A stretch of 64,000 bases of DNA from Lentibacillus sp. CBA3610 (lineage in GTDB: Bacteria > Bacillota > Bacilli > Bacillales > Amphibacillaceae). Shown one piece after another: positions 35,987-45,917 of the stretch (position 1 is its first letter; every line of letters begins with the position of its first letter). Under the pieces are notes generated by a model. It made no database searches. It worked only from the letters and a program-made list of their open reading frames with translations, and was not told the DNA's origin. A program made the position numbers and the translations under genes. The DNA lies in NCBI RefSeq assembly GCF_013373365.1, contig NZ_CP035925.1:3100001-3164000 (forward strand). The letters run 5' to 3'.

Positions 35987-36230
35987 TAACAGGGCAGTTT
36001 CACAGGGACCGTACTTGTTTGAGAGCTGGTGCAGTTATCCAAAAAATATGATTTTAATTGAGAGTGGTGCTGTGCAAATGATTTAACTAGTCATCTGTGT
36101 ATGATTTGGAAGAAACAGAAAGAGTGAGAGAATAATAGGACAAACAGAAATGGCAGAGTGTTAGGAATTAGTCAAGCCATCCGTTGTACGTAGCTTAAAA
36201 ATATTCAATTCTAGCGTAAAGGAGATTAAC
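35987..36230. other. Intergenic region upstream of the aminotransferase remnant
   Basis: About 240 bases without a gene. AAAGGAG precedes the aminotransferase ATG. No convincing promoter or sigma-54 site was found. Confidence 0.4.
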
Positions 36231-37548
36231 ATGCATGAACAAAATATGGATTGGGTAAAATTAACAGACTCGATTGGTAACTATCTTGCACCAAGTATGG
36301 CAAAGGATCATCCAAATTTACCGGTCGTCAAAGCAGAAGGATGCTACTACTACGGGACTGACGGTAAAAAGTATTTGGATTTCACATCCGGCATCGCAGT
36401 TGAAAATGTTGGCCACCGTCACCCCAAAGTTGTGGAAGCCATCAAGGATAGTGCTGATCATCTGGTACTGGTCCATCCGGTGTGAATTATGTACGAATCT
36501 ATCTTTAAAGCTTGCCTGAGGAGCTTCAGGGATATTACGCCGAAACTGGATAATTTCTTTTTCGGAAACAGTGGTAACGGAAGCTATTGAAGGTGCGTTG
36601 AGCTAAGCGAAACACGTTTTCGGGTCGGACCTTATGTTATTTCATTTACTGGGTGGCTTTTCAATGTCGGACCATTGGGCGCACTCAGTGGTCTCCACAT
36701 CAAAAAAGTAAATATCGGAAGCATCTTCAGCCGTCATGGTTAAACTATCACCTGCCATATGCAAATCCGGATGAAGCCCCGGATGGTGTTGATCACAACG
36801 TGTATTTTCCTGAAAAACTGGAGGAAGAAGCAGCGACATTATTCCGTCATCAGGTTGACCCGGATGAAGTTGCATGCATGATTGTCGAGCCGGTACTTGG
36901 TGAAGGTGGTTATATCATTCCACCTCAGTCATGGCTGAAAAAGATTCGTGAAATTTGTGATCGTCATGGTATCTTACTTATTTTTGATGAAGTACAGACA
37001 GGCTTTGGCCGTAACAAGGTAATTGGGTTTGCGGCCCAAGACATTCGACGTCACACACCGGATATTATGGCCGTAGCCAAGGTGTTGCAGCCGGTTTGCC
37101 ACTCGGGGTCACATTGCTTCCAAAGAACTGAATGGGAATCAATGGCCATGGGTGCACATTGCGACAACTTTCGGCGGTAATCCGATAGCCTGTGCAACCG
37201 CACGAGCCTCCATTGGCGTGATCAAAGAGGAGAAGCTTCTTGAAAACAGCCGGGAAGTCGGAAAATATGCGCTCAAATCGTCTGAATTAAGTTGAAAGAT
37301 AAGTACCCAATGATTCACGATGTCCGTGGTGTAGGCTTAAATGATTGGCATGGCATTCAAAGATCCGGAAACAGGTTGAACCAGATGGCGATGCTGTTAT
37401 GAAAGTGCTGATAGCTGTCTTGAAAGGTGTCCTGTTTACGTGGGCGGTATTCAGGTGAGGTATGCGTATCATCCGCCACCTAATCATGACGAAGAGCAAA
37501 TGGGACTCTGGGTTGGATGTGCTTGAGGAAGTTCTGGAATCAATGTAG
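36231..37548 (+). pseudogene. Class III aminotransferase (GabT-like), frameshifted
   Basis: The N-terminal 83 residues are clean ([33 protein letters not shown]). A later frame (36653-37090) holds [19 protein letters not shown] and [13 protein letters not shown], where Asp binds the PLP ring nitrogen. The lysine region is disrupted (DIMAVAK, then a shift). Other frames show [13 protein letters not shown]. Six or so indels are needed to join it. The family transfers amino groups from omega-amino acids such as 4-aminobutyrate; exact substrate unknown. Confidence 0.78.
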
Positions 37549-37586
37549 GGAAATAGTGATATTACGACATATTGCAGAAAAAACGG

Positions 37587-37622
37587 AAGGGAAGGTTCTT
37601 TTGAAATGAACCTTCCCTTTTT
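37587..37622. terminator. Bidirectional terminator
   Basis: GGGAAGGTTC pairs with GAACCTTCCC and is followed by TTTTT. It serves the aminotransferase remnant and the convergent mqo remnant. Confidence 0.85.
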
Positions 37623-37630
37623 AGTGTCTA

Positions 37631-39141
37631 TTATACTGGTTTCACTTCGCTCTTATCCGCTAACCCTAGTGTTTTAGCTGTTGTTGTGCGAATATCCTTC
37701 ACAAGCTCTGGATGGTCTTTCAATGATACGCCGTAAGAAGGAACCATTTCTTTTATTTTTGGTTCCCACTCTTCCAATTGCTCTGGGAAACATTTTTCCA
37801 TGACGTCAAACATGATGGAAACCGCGGTTGAAGCGCCCGGAGATGCACCGAGCAATGCAGCGATTGAGCCATCCCGGGAATTGACCAGCTCCGTACCAAA
37901 TTGGAGCGTTTCCTTTGCCGCCATCTTTGGTATCCTTGATCACTTGCACACGCTGGCCAGCCGTGACAAGTCCCATCCTCGCTCCTGGCATCCGGGACGA
38001 ATCAACGCAATGCTTGAATATGTTCTTTCTTTTGATAACATCACTTGCTGATCAGTACTTGGTTAACGGCATATTTTTGGCGCCGGCCGCTAACATCGTA
38101 AAGGCGTTGTTTGGTTTGACAGAACCCAATAAATCCATATTTGAACCGGTTTTCAGGAATTTTGGTGAGAAACCGGCAAATGGCCCGAACAATAATGTCT
38201 TCTCCCCGTCAATATAGCGTGTGTCCAGATGCGGGACAGACATTGGGGGTGCACGACTGCAGCTTTGCCATAAACTTTGGCGGTATGCTTCTTTTGCCAC
38301 TCGGGATTTTTGCAGACAAGGATTGGCCGCTTACGGAAATCCGCCAATATGTTTCACTTTCAGGAATACCTGTTTTTTGCAGCAGCGGCAGGGCAGCTCC
38401 ACCAGCACCGATAAACACGAATTTTGCCGTATGGTGCTCAAGGGTGCCGCGTTCAAAGTTCCGCACTTTCACTTCCCATGCACCATCATCAGTACGCTGG
38501 ATATCATCGACTGTACTGTTGTAACGGATATTCACATTTTGGTTCTCCAAATGTTCCAGCAATTTGCGTGTGAGCACCCCGAAATTGACATCGGTTCCGG
38601 AATCGACCTTGGTTGCTGCCATCGGATGATCAACAGTCCGGTCCTCCATGATCAGCGGAATCCATTCCTTCAACGTTTCCGGGTCGTCCGAAAACTCCAT
38701 GCCTTCGAACAGGGGATTTTCTGTCAGTGCTTCAAACCGCTTTTTCAAAAATTGTACATTATTTTCCCCATGAACCAGACTCATATGAGGCAGCGGCATG
38801 ATAAAATCCTGTGGGTTCTCGATGTGATTGTTGTTGGCCAGATAGGACCAAAACTGCTTCGACACTTGAAACTTTTCATTGATATTCAGCGCTTTGGTGA
38901 TATCGATGGATCCATCCGGTTTTTCGGGTGTGTAGTTCAATTCACACAGTGCTGAATGGCCCGTTCCCGCATTGTTCCATACGTTCGAGCTTTCTTCGCC
39001 TGCGTCTTCAAGTTTTTCAAAAAGTGTTATGTTCCAATCTGGCGCCAATTCTTTTAAAAGAGATCCCAGTGTTGCGCTCATGACTCCAGCACCAATCAGG
39101 ATAACATCTGATGTCGTATGTTTGTTGCTCATGTCATTCAT
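37631..39141 (-). pseudogene. mqo: Malate:quinone oxidoreductase, frameshifted
   Basis: The first 250 or so residues (39141 to about 38350) read cleanly: [18 protein letters not shown] (FAD Rossmann), [20 protein letters not shown] and [16 protein letters not shown], all typical of MQO. The rest is broken into pieces in different frames, ending with [20 protein letters not shown] and [20 protein letters not shown]. Intact MQO oxidises malate to oxaloacetate at the membrane and passes electrons to quinone. There are at least three shifts between 37915 and 38360. Confidence 0.85.
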
Positions 39142-39182
39142 CCCAATCTTCTATGATTTGCAGAAAGGATGCTGATGCTCCT

Positions 39183-39270
39183 TGGCAGGCTTCACAGTAA
39201 CCCGGGAGCAAACAAATTGCACACCTTTTCTAGGGCTATGATAATCCACTATATAGTGTATCAAAATTCT
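39183..39270 (-). promoter_or_regulatory. mqo upstream region: promoter, palindrome and leader hairpin
   Basis: CACTATATAGTG (39247-39258) is a perfect 12-bp palindrome inside the spacer of a likely minus-strand promoter (TTTTGA, then TATCAT). Downstream, TGCTCC and GGAGCA enclose a smaller helix and could form a leader hairpin before the mqo start. Confidence 0.4.
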
Positions 39271-39564
39271 TGGGAAACTGAAATGTTTATGTTATAAATT
39301 GTTACTTCCTCTCAGTCAAATTGGGATAAGTATCTTGAAAAAAGGGGGCGAATTAAACTGCAACCTCATAATCTTGCCAATAAGATGATTGATTACCTTG
39401 ATGAAGATGAGATAGAGTAAAAACAGGGGGAGTTCAGAGGAAGATGAAGCAATATACAATAGATACGAATGTAATTAGATATAAAGCAAATCCAAATGCG
39501 GATCAGTCCTATAAAATAGCAGCTAAACTCTTTTGGCGAAAAACTTCATTGGAAATCAGAACGC
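39271..39564. other. Gene-poor stretch between mqo and the protease gene
   Basis: Only short plus-strand frames are found, for example MKQYTIDTNVIRYKANPNAD from 39444 with an AGGAAG site; this frame then runs into the protease terminator and the protease 3' end. A decayed small gene is possible, but nothing was recognised. Confidence 0.35.
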
Positions 39565-39597
39565 AAAATCCAGCCATCCGCAGACAGCTGGATTTCT
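39565..39597 (-). terminator. Terminator of the M4 protease gene
   Basis: On the minus strand AAATCCAGC pairs with GCTGGATTT, followed by TGCG; the T-run is short. Confidence 0.65.
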
Positions 39598-39602
39598 ATA
39601 TT

Positions 39603-41198
39603 TTAATAGACGCCGACAGCATTGTAAGCTTGTTCGACAGCTTCAACCTGATCAGAGTTACTGCCATACAAGTCTCCTGCCGCCTGAATGGCTGCCTGTC
39701 TCATCATGCTGAAGTCAGAGCTGCTTGTTAAATAAAGATCAAGCGCACGATAATAGATTTGTTCGGTTGCTTCACGTCCAACACCGTCAACCGTTACCCC
39801 GTAATGTTCTCCGCCTTCTGACATCAGATAGGCAGCTTTGTTATTAATACTGCTGTTGATGTGAACACCGCCGTTATCCAAATCACCTGTATATCTCAAG
39901 CTCCAATGATCGGGATAAGGTGCTTGTGTCCGCCTTTCAGTCAGTGCAGCCGGGTCTTCCAATGAACGTAATGCCATTGTGCCATCTGCCATGATTTCTT
40001 CTCCAATCAGCCAATCATTCCTGTCAACCATTGCACCAAATATATCTGCTAAAGATTCGTTTAACGCGCCAGATTCATCTCGGTAAACTAGATTTGCTGT
40101 ATGTTGAATAACACCGTGAGTCATCTCATGTGCAGCAACATCCAAACCTGCAGCAAGCGGGTGGAAACGTTCGCCATCACCATCCCCATATGACATTTGT
40201 CTGCCATTCCATGATGCATTGTTCCAATTGTCACCAACATGGACAGCAGAAATTAATATTTGCCCGTTATCATCAACTGAATCACGTCCAAATGTATCCA
40301 TATAATAATCATATGTTGTTTGGGCATTTGCATGGGCATCAACTGCTGAGCCATCTTTGAACATTTTATTAATGCTCACTACATCGAGATTGACCCCCGT
40401 TTCATTGTCATAAGTTACGACGCCATCTCCGCGCATCTCATCAAACAGCCTGTACATGCCTTCATATGCCTGTGCCTCAAATTTTTGCCTGTCCCCGAAA
40501 ACGCCGGTACCAAATGCTGTCACATTATGTGTGGCATCAAAATAGTCAATAATGTTTCCATTTGCTGCATCGATGAAATAATGCCAATACCCGACTTCCG
40601 GATTTGTGGTGGAAGCTGTCACAAGATATGTGTCATAAAAAGTGTCCTCATATTCATAAATATACCGGTCAGCTTGAATGTCGCCATCATACTGGTTTAC
40701 CTTGCCTATTTTGTTTTCAAGTTCACTTTTAAAAATGTCGACTGCCTTCTCTTCAGAAATAGGTGAATCGGTTACGTTATTTTTAACATTTAAATCTGAA
40801 ACGACTTGTCCAAAGTAAGCTGTAACCGTATTATCCTCTTCCAAAGCTATTGTCTGATCTGCTCCATAAACCGGTATACCCTTATATGTTTGTTTAAGCT
40901 TAGCATGATGTGTGCCCGTTTCCTCATCCGCTGTTTCATCTGTTACTTCAAAGCTTACATCCGTATTGTTGAATAGTTTAAATTCCTCACTATTTTCCTG
41001 GATGTATGCCAGTGCAATTTCTTTCTTGGATAATGCTTCAGGGGCCTCCCAATTTTTAATTATGTATGATGGCGTATCATACGTTTCATTCAGCTGCATC
41101 TTTTGTTCATCAGCATGTACAGCAGAACTCTGTGTCACGATGCCTAACGATACAACCAGAGCCACTGCAGAAGAAAACAACTTCTTATTTATTGTCAA
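39603..41198 (-). CDS. Thermolysin-like neutral metalloprotease (M4), secreted
   Basis: This 531-residue preproprotein has a signal peptide (about 1-29, ending VHADEQ), an FTP/PepSY propeptide (about 30-225) and an M4 catalytic domain. The zinc ligands and catalytic Glu are in HEMTH (357-361), the third zinc ligand Glu in NESLADIFG (381), and the transition-state His in DNGGVHINSSI (446). It should be exported, self-process and digest extracellular protein. The start is TTG (41198) with AGGAGG 8 bases upstream. The mature domain is acidic, as in halotolerant species. Confidence 0.92.
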   Translation of the reverse strand: MTINKKLFSSAVALVVSLGIVTQSSAVHADEQKMQLNETYDTPSYIIKNWEAPEALSKKEIALAYIQENSEEFKLFNNTDVSFEVTDETADEETGTHHAKLKQTYKGIPVYGADQTIALEEDNTVTAYFGQVVSDLNVKNNVTDSPISEEKAVDIFKSELENKIGKVNQYDGDIQADRYIYEYEDTFYDTYLVTASTTNPEVGYWHYFIDAANGNIIDYFDATHNVTAFGTGVFGDRQKFEAQAYEGMYRLFDEMRGDGVVTYDNETGVNLDVVSINKMFKDGSAVDAHANAQTTYDYYMDTFGRDSVDDNGQILISAVHVGDNWNNASWNGRQMSYGDGDGERFHPLAAGLDVAAHEMTHGVIQHTANLVYRDESGALNESLADIFGAMVDRNDWLIGEEIMADGTMALRSLEDPAALTERRTQAPYPDHWSLRYTGDLDNGGVHINSSINNKAAYLMSEGGEHYGVTVDGVGREATEQIYYRALDLYLTSSSDFSMMRQAAIQAAGDLYGSNSDQVEAVEQAYNAVGVY

Positions 41199-41255
41199 CT
41201 AACTCATCCTCCTATTAAATGGTGATTTTCAATTATTTGCATTGACCGTATAGCC

Positions 41256-41720
41256 TTATAAATCTTCACCCTCTGCTTGTGTTGCATTGAAGGTCCATGC
41301 CAGTTCAAGACTGTCACCCTGGAAAATATTCTGATCCTCGCCATTATCAACGAATTCAAATTCCACCCAAAAATCATGCGTCTCCTCAGATTCAAGTCCG
41401 CCCTTCTGTTCCCATAAAGGATCCCAAATATCACGTTTCACAATATCCGGATCCATTTCCTTTAATTCATATAATGTCGTTTCAAAAACGGGCTCACTCT
41501 CCTGATTCCAATTCCATAAGAAATTTACTTTAATATGCTTACCTAAATCATCATGATTGTCACCATTCTCATCTGTTACGGAATAACCCGTTTCTAAATG
41601 CACATTTTCTATTTTCAGACTCCCATCATTGGATAGATTAAATTCGCGCATCATCGTATCACCGGGTTTCAGATTATCGATATAAAGGCATTATTTTGTG
41701 TTTTTCCTGACATGAAAAAG
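41256..41720 (-). pseudogene. Camelysin/TasA-family (CalY) protein, N-terminus lost
   Basis: The readable 132 residues match the C-terminal two thirds of CalY/TasA-type surface proteins (REFNLSNDGSLKIENVHL, GDNHDDLGKHIKVNFLWN, FEFVDNGEDQNIFQGDSLEL, WTFNATQ). A shifted NLKPGDTMM lies just upstream, and traces of the earlier part up to about 41720. The signal peptide and first strands are missing, so the product could not be exported. Intact relatives form biofilm fibres or are cell-associated metalloproteases. It lies 57 bases upstream of the M4 protease gene, in the same orientation. Confidence 0.68.
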
Positions 41721-42035
41721 CCAAAATTGTGCTTCCAGTGAACTAATGGCAATTTCCCTAAATGCACGCTGATACCATACTCAAGGCCCTAACTTCTTCT
41801 TAATAATTCATTTTTGCGTCCTCCCAGTTTCCCGTTTATAAAGTATTATTATTACATTTCGTTCTGGTTTTTGAAACCAGCGGAATCACTGTCCCCTTCC
41901 CCGGCCGAATAATTTCCATTGTGTGGATTTTTCCTTGAATTAGCTTTCTGCGAGTCTGAAGCTAGCGGTCCTTTTCTTTCTGCCCCCATCTATTAAAATA
42001 GTCGTGATTTTTTGTTCTAGCATTTAATAGAGCTA
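41721..42035. other. Intergenic region, no gene recognised
   Basis: About 315 bases with only short frames. No promoter, repeat or hairpin could be supported. Confidence 0.4.
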
Positions 42036-42521
42036 TCAATAAATAAAAACTCTGGCCGCTAAAGTGTCGAAGCCTGGCAAATAATTCAAAATGATTAAAT
42101 AGAACTGCATTTTATGTGCAATATAGACAAAAAGGCGGAAATTTCCGAAGTGGGTGTTTAAAAGTGGAATGATAGGATCTAATTGCCTATACAAGAATGG
42201 AATCGAGTTTGAATCAGTGTTGAGAATCCCAACTCGCTTTGATACGCCTGCATACTCTTCAGTTAAAGGATCATTTAACAGAACAAACCGCCCCTGGCCC
42301 ACTTTTTTGACCAGACAAAAAACACCATAACCTTTACAAACCTCTTCATCATATTCAAGTGTATCATCGGAGTCGAACCTTAATACTTTGGAATAATTAT
42401 ACCCGCAGCGTCTGCAATGAATATATATTTCATCAGTTTTATAGTGGTTATCCTCTATCGCAGGACAGCCGCATTGGGGACACTCGACAGCATAAAGAAT
42501 TGAACCCATTCTTATGATCAT
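42036..42521 (-). CDS. Hypothetical zinc-ribbon protein
   Basis: I do not recognise this 161-residue protein. The N-terminus has a four-cysteine zinc ribbon (CPQCGCP and CRRCGYNYSK, about residues 14-42). A beta-rich stretch follows, and a hydrophobic C-terminal part (HFGNFRLFVYIAHKMQFYLIIL, about 125-147). The last 40 residues may be out of the original frame, since their composition changes. Zinc ribbons of this kind bind nucleic acid or protein partners; nothing more can be inferred. Confidence 0.5.
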   Translation of the reverse strand: MIIRMGSILYAVECPQCGCPAIEDNHYKTDEIYIHCRRCGYNYSKVLRFDSDDTLEYDEEVCKGYGVFCLVKKVGQGRFVLLNDPLTEEYAGVSKRVGILNTDSNSIPFLYRQLDPIIPLLNTHFGNFRLFVYIAHKMQFYLIILNYLPGFDTLAARVFIY

Positions 42522-42580
42522 CTCTTTTCCTATGAAATTGTTTTACTTGAATGGTGCCCGGATTGGCGGGTTTATTAATG

Positions 42581-42823
42581 TTACTGTATGCCGGACAAAA
42601 TGATGGGAATACGTTTGTGGTGTATCGCGTGAGGACGGATCTCCCCTGATGCCAGCAGCAGTGAAATGACTGACTTATTTATATCTATGTTAATGATATA
42701 AATGTCAAATGGTTTATGAAGGGTTTTGACAAAGTAATGCAAAGTTCCAGCAGAAAGAATATCCGATGTCTGGTAATTGCAGAAGCCTGTCCACGAGACT
42801 TTTTTACTTATGATACGGTTCAT
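42581..42823 (-). CDS. Hypothetical 80-aa ORF overlapping the rlmH end
   Basis: A frame beginning [20 protein letters not shown] starts 20 bases inside the end of rlmH, with AAGGA nearby. It has no known motif. It may be a chance frame; the neighbouring stretch has no better candidate. Confidence 0.3.
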   Translation of the reverse strand: MNRIISKKVSWTGFCNYQTSDILSAGTLHYFVKTLHKPFDIYIINIDINKSVISLLLASGEIRPHAIHHKRIPIILSGIQ

Positions 42824-43283
42824 TCCTTATGATCCGAAACGCCCGATACACCTGCTCCAACAGAATCATCCGCATCAATTGATGGGGAAACGTCATTTTT
42901 GAAAATGATAAAGCGAGGTTACTCCGCTTCTGCACGTCTTCACTGATTCCGACCGAACCTCCAATAACAAAAGCAATCTTACTTTTACCATAGGTGGCGA
43001 GTTCATCCAGTTTGGCGGCGAATTGTTCCGAAGTCAGCATTTTCCCGTCTATCTCCAGTGTGATGACATAGGTGTCCTGGGTGATATTGGAGAGAATCCG
43101 CTCGCCTTCTTTTCGCTTCACTTTCTGGATTTCGGCTTCACTCATATTTTCAGGCGCTTTTTCATCGGCAACTTCCTTGATTTCCACTTTCGCATAGGGC
43201 CCGAGCCGCTTCAGGTATTCCTCGATACCCTGCTTCAAATATTTTTCCTTTAGCTTTCCGACAGCGATTATGGAGATATTCAT
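42804..43283 (-). CDS. rlmH: 23S rRNA (pseudouridine1915-N3)-methyltransferase
   Basis: This 159-residue SPOUT-family methyltransferase starts [20 protein letters not shown]. Its SAM-binding trefoil knot has [18 protein letters not shown] (about 103-120) and the C-terminal [20 protein letters not shown], followed by NEPYHK, which is essentially invariant in RlmH. It methylates Psi1915 in helix 69 of the 50S subunit on assembled ribosomes. Length and ends match the family exactly. Confidence 0.96.
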   Translation of the reverse strand: MNISIIAVGKLKEKYLKQGIEEYLKRLGPYAKVEIKEVADEKAPENMSEAEIQKVKRKEGERILSNITQDTYVITLEIDGKMLTSEQFAAKLDELATYGKSKIAFVIGGSVGISEDVQKRSNLALSFSKMTFPHQLMRMILLEQVYRAFRIIRNEPYHK

Positions 43284-43558
43284 GGGCGGTCATCCTTCTT
43301 CGTTTCTTCTTTTCTAAGTTTACCAAAAATGCAGCATAATAACATGGACAATCCTGAATTTCATAAATCCCTTTAACACAAAAAACAAAATGACGCCACC
43401 CTCCAGTACCGCCATCTTACATCAATTCTTTAGCTTTTCATTACAAACAATTTCCAGTCCACCGGCCAGTGAATGGGCAATCAAATCCACTCACTGGTTT
43501 AAAGTGGACAGAATCATTTTAGTTAGGAAATCAGGTCATTATACTGAAGATCTTTTAT

Positions 43559-44293
43559 TCAAGAGGATGTTTCCTGATGATTTTCCAGGAAAATGATACG
43601 TTCGATTTGCAGTGCAACAGACAAAACGTGGATAAACGCTTCATACGTCGAGGCTTCTGAGTGCTTTTCATAATTGTGGACAATGGGACGTGCCAAATCT
43701 TGACTGGCCTCAACATCGAAATGGTAAAAATCATTAATCGGAAAGTGTAGTGCATCACCAATTGGAATCAGTGTGCCCATGACAATTTCGCCTTTGTTTG
43801 GCGGGACAGCTGTCGGATCATACACGATGACATCCAGCGTTTCATTTGTCAGCATATCAACGACGACGAGGACACGGTCATTATATTTATATCCCACATA
43901 ATAAAATTTTGGCACTGCCTTATCCCATTCCTTCAGCCACGATGAGATGAGCGGCTTTTTGTGCAAATTGTGACGGTTATCCTCGATATAGTCTTCGGTA
44001 AACGTGACCTCAGCGTCATCTGAATCATACATTAATTTCCACCAAAACAGATTACTTTCCAGCGCCTGCCGTTTTTCCGTCCGCGGATGGTGGTCATCGA
44101 TGAATTCACGCAGGTCCTCCTGGTACAAAGCAGAATAACGGTCGACCAAAAAATGTGTAAAATCTTTGAAGACATCCAGGAGTAATTCCTCCCTCATCTC
44201 ATCTGAAATCGGGTAATCATGCCGGAATGTTTTGCCACGGGACGCTGACTGTGTGAATGGCACCACTTTTTCAGTTGTTCTGTTTTGTTTCAT
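43559..44293 (-). CDS. Uncharacterised 244-aa cytosolic protein
   Basis: I do not recognise this protein. It is soluble, rich in His, Asp and Tyr. An N-terminal helical half (DEMREELLLDVFKDFTHFLV, about 35-55) is followed by a beta-rich half (KFYYVGYKYNDRVLVVVDML, about 128-150; VIVYDPTAVPPNKGEIVMGT). The ATG at 44293 has AAAGGA 9 bases upstream; a TTG further up lies at that site. It is divergent from the NERD-domain gene. Confidence 0.55.
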   Translation of the reverse strand: MKQNRTTEKVVPFTQSASRGKTFRHDYPISDEMREELLLDVFKDFTHFLVDRYSALYQEDLREFIDDHHPRTEKRQALESNLFWWKLMYDSDDAEVTFTEDYIEDNRHNLHKKPLISSWLKEWDKAVPKFYYVGYKYNDRVLVVVDMLTNETLDVIVYDPTAVPPNKGEIVMGTLIPIGDALHFPINDFYHFDVEASQDLARPIVHNYEKHSEASTYEAFIHVLSVALQIERIIFLENHQETSS

Positions 44294-44461
44294 AACATCA
44301 TTTCCTTTCAAGGAGAATTTTGGGGCAATTAGCGAGGGCTTTAATTGACCTTCTTAACAGATTCGACATTCGTCCTTCATTTCCTCTTTTTTATTGAAAA
44401 AATTGAGCCATTTCCCACATTTATTGGTATAATAGAGCTGATCAATGAAAGGATGTGGGAC

Positions 44462-45367
44462 ATGCCGTATAAACCGCGTACGAAACATGCTGAGCTGCAA
44501 ATACTTGACTCATTGAACATTCGAATGACTTTATCGTCAAAGGATAGGCAGCATTTTTTCAATCTGAAGAGGGGCTATGAAGGCGAGGTCAAATTTGACG
44601 CATTGACGGAAAAACTTCAATGCGATTGCCTCGTATTAAATGATCTCTTGCTGCAGACAAATAACACGCTATTTCAAATTGATTCGCTGCTTATCACATC
44701 AAAGAAGGCACATATGTTTGAAGTTAAAAACCATGCAGGGGATTATTATTACGAAGCAGATAAATTTTTCAAACTGCCTCAATATGAAATCCTCAATCCC
44801 CTGCATCAATTAGGAAGAAGCGAATCACTGCTGCGCCAATTATTCCTCAAACATAGAATTAATCTTCCAATTGAAACTTCGGTTATTTTTATCAACCCAG
44901 AATTTACGTTATACCAGGCGCCCCTCGATAAGCCAATTATTTTGCCAACTCAGATCAAAAATTACTTCAGTCAATTAAATTCAACACCTTCCAAATTAGA
45001 TGAAAAGCACAAACAGTTAGCAGACAAATTGTGTTCGCTTCATATTGAGGAATCGCCTTATCAGCAGCTGCCATCCTATACGTACGAAAACCTTCGAAAA
45101 GGCATGATATGCGCGGCATGCGATTCCTTTTCCACCAGGATTGAGGGAAGAAAAATAATTTGTGTTGACTGTGGGCAAAAGGAGAATCTTGCTGCAGCTG
45201 TCGTGCGATCTGTGGAGGAATTTAAGCTGTTATTTCCGGAAAAGCGCATCACGACAACTGTTATACGGGAATGGTGCAGCATCGTGGATTCCGATAAGCG
45301 GATCAGGAAAATATTGGATGATAACTATACGAGGAAAGGAGATAACCGATGGACTTATTTTGAATGA
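44462..45367 (+). CDS. NERD-domain (nuclease-related) protein with zinc ribbon
   Basis: This 301-residue protein has a NERD domain at about residues 35-150 (GYEGEVKFDALTEKLQCDCL, DSLLITSKKAHMFEVKNHAGDY). It resembles the PD-(D/E)XK nuclease fold, with D-x-E-x-K as D58-type residue plus EVKN. A C-terminal four-cysteine ribbon (CAACDSFSTRIEGRKIICVDCG, about 216-237) follows, then a basic helical tail. NERD proteins are thought to act in DNA processing. ATG 44462 follows AAAGGATG; the long upstream extension is not conserved in style. Confidence 0.75.
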   Translation: MPYKPRTKHAELQILDSLNIRMTLSSKDRQHFFNLKRGYEGEVKFDALTEKLQCDCLVLNDLLLQTNNTLFQIDSLLITSKKAHMFEVKNHAGDYYYEADKFFKLPQYEILNPLHQLGRSESLLRQLFLKHRINLPIETSVIFINPEFTLYQAPLDKPIILPTQIKNYFSQLNSTPSKLDEKHKQLADKLCSLHIEESPYQQLPSYTYENLRKGMICAACDSFSTRIEGRKIICVDCGQKENLAAAVVRSVEEFKLLFPEKRITTTVIREWCSIVDSDKRIRKILDDNYTRKGDNRWTYFE

Positions 45368-45392
45368 CAGCAGAGGACATGGCTTTGGGGGA

Positions 45393-45837
45393 TGAGAAGG
45401 CGTTTCTCTCTGACGTTTTGCCTGTTTTCGAAGGGTGCTTCGGATGAGAGAGGCTTCCTCTATGACAATTCGGCCGCTTTCGAAAGCTGTTTTGGACGAG
45501 AAAAGCCTTCTCTCTGACATTTTGATAGCTTCTCGAGGGCGTGTCGGCTGAGAGAAGCCCTCTCTCTGACGTTTCGACCACTTCCCGAGGGCATTTCGGC
45601 ATAGAGAAGTCCTCTCTCTGACATTTCAACCACTTCCCAAGGGCATTTCGGCTGAGAGAAGCCCTCTCTCTGACATTTCAACCACTTCCCGAGGGCCGTT
45701 CGGCTGAGAGAACCACTCTCTCTGACGTTTCGACCACTTCTCGAGGGTGGTTTGGCAGAGAGAACCACTCTCTCTGACATTTCGACCACTTCCCGAGGGC
45801 GGTTTGGCTGAGAGAACCACTCTCTCTGACGTTTCGA
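45393..45837. repeat. Array C1: eight and a half tandem 52-bp units
   Basis: Each unit is about 52 bp and reads, on the plus strand, GCTGAGAGAAGCC-CTCTCTCTGAC-GTTTCGACCACTTCC-CGAGGGCATTTCG with local changes. It contains a short inverted repeat GAGAG/CTCTC. Units nearest 45837 are the most alike; those near 45393 have drifted. Because 52 is not a multiple of 3, all minus-strand frames stay open and give long spurious ORFs. The same element occurs at 51481-51690 in the other orientation. Confidence 0.85.
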
Positions 45838-45917
45838 CCCCGGACTTGACTGACAAAAAACGTAAAAATGACGATACCCACCAGTATCGCCATCATCACT
45901 TCAATCCCGCTTCTCAT
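45678..45917 (-). CDS. Small membrane protein whose tail is encoded by the repeat array
   Basis: A frame starts MRSGIEVMMAILVGIVIFTF with one clear TM helix (about residues 4-24). It then runs into the 52-bp array, giving a repetitive tail (VRESGSLSQTALGKWSKCQR) to a stop at 45678. The ATG (45917) lies inside the last codons of the coiled-coil gene in another frame, 17 bases before its stop, so translation is likely coupled. The head looks like a real small membrane peptide; the tail is probably read-through into repeats after loss of the original stop. Confidence 0.5.
   Translation of the reverse strand: MRSGIEVMMAILVGIVIFTFFVSQVRGRNVRESGSLSQTALGKWSKCQREWFSLPNHPREVVETSERVVLSAERPSGSG

Noticed and set aside
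39444..39731. 95-codon plus-strand ORF beginning MKQYTIDTNV
   Set aside because: It crosses the protease terminator and runs antisense into the protease gene; at most the first 30 codons could be a remnant.
45230..45856. Several overlapping 75-110-codon ORFs in array C1
   Set aside because: All are products of the 52-bp repeat, which keeps all three frames open; their sequences are the same repeated words in rotated frames.
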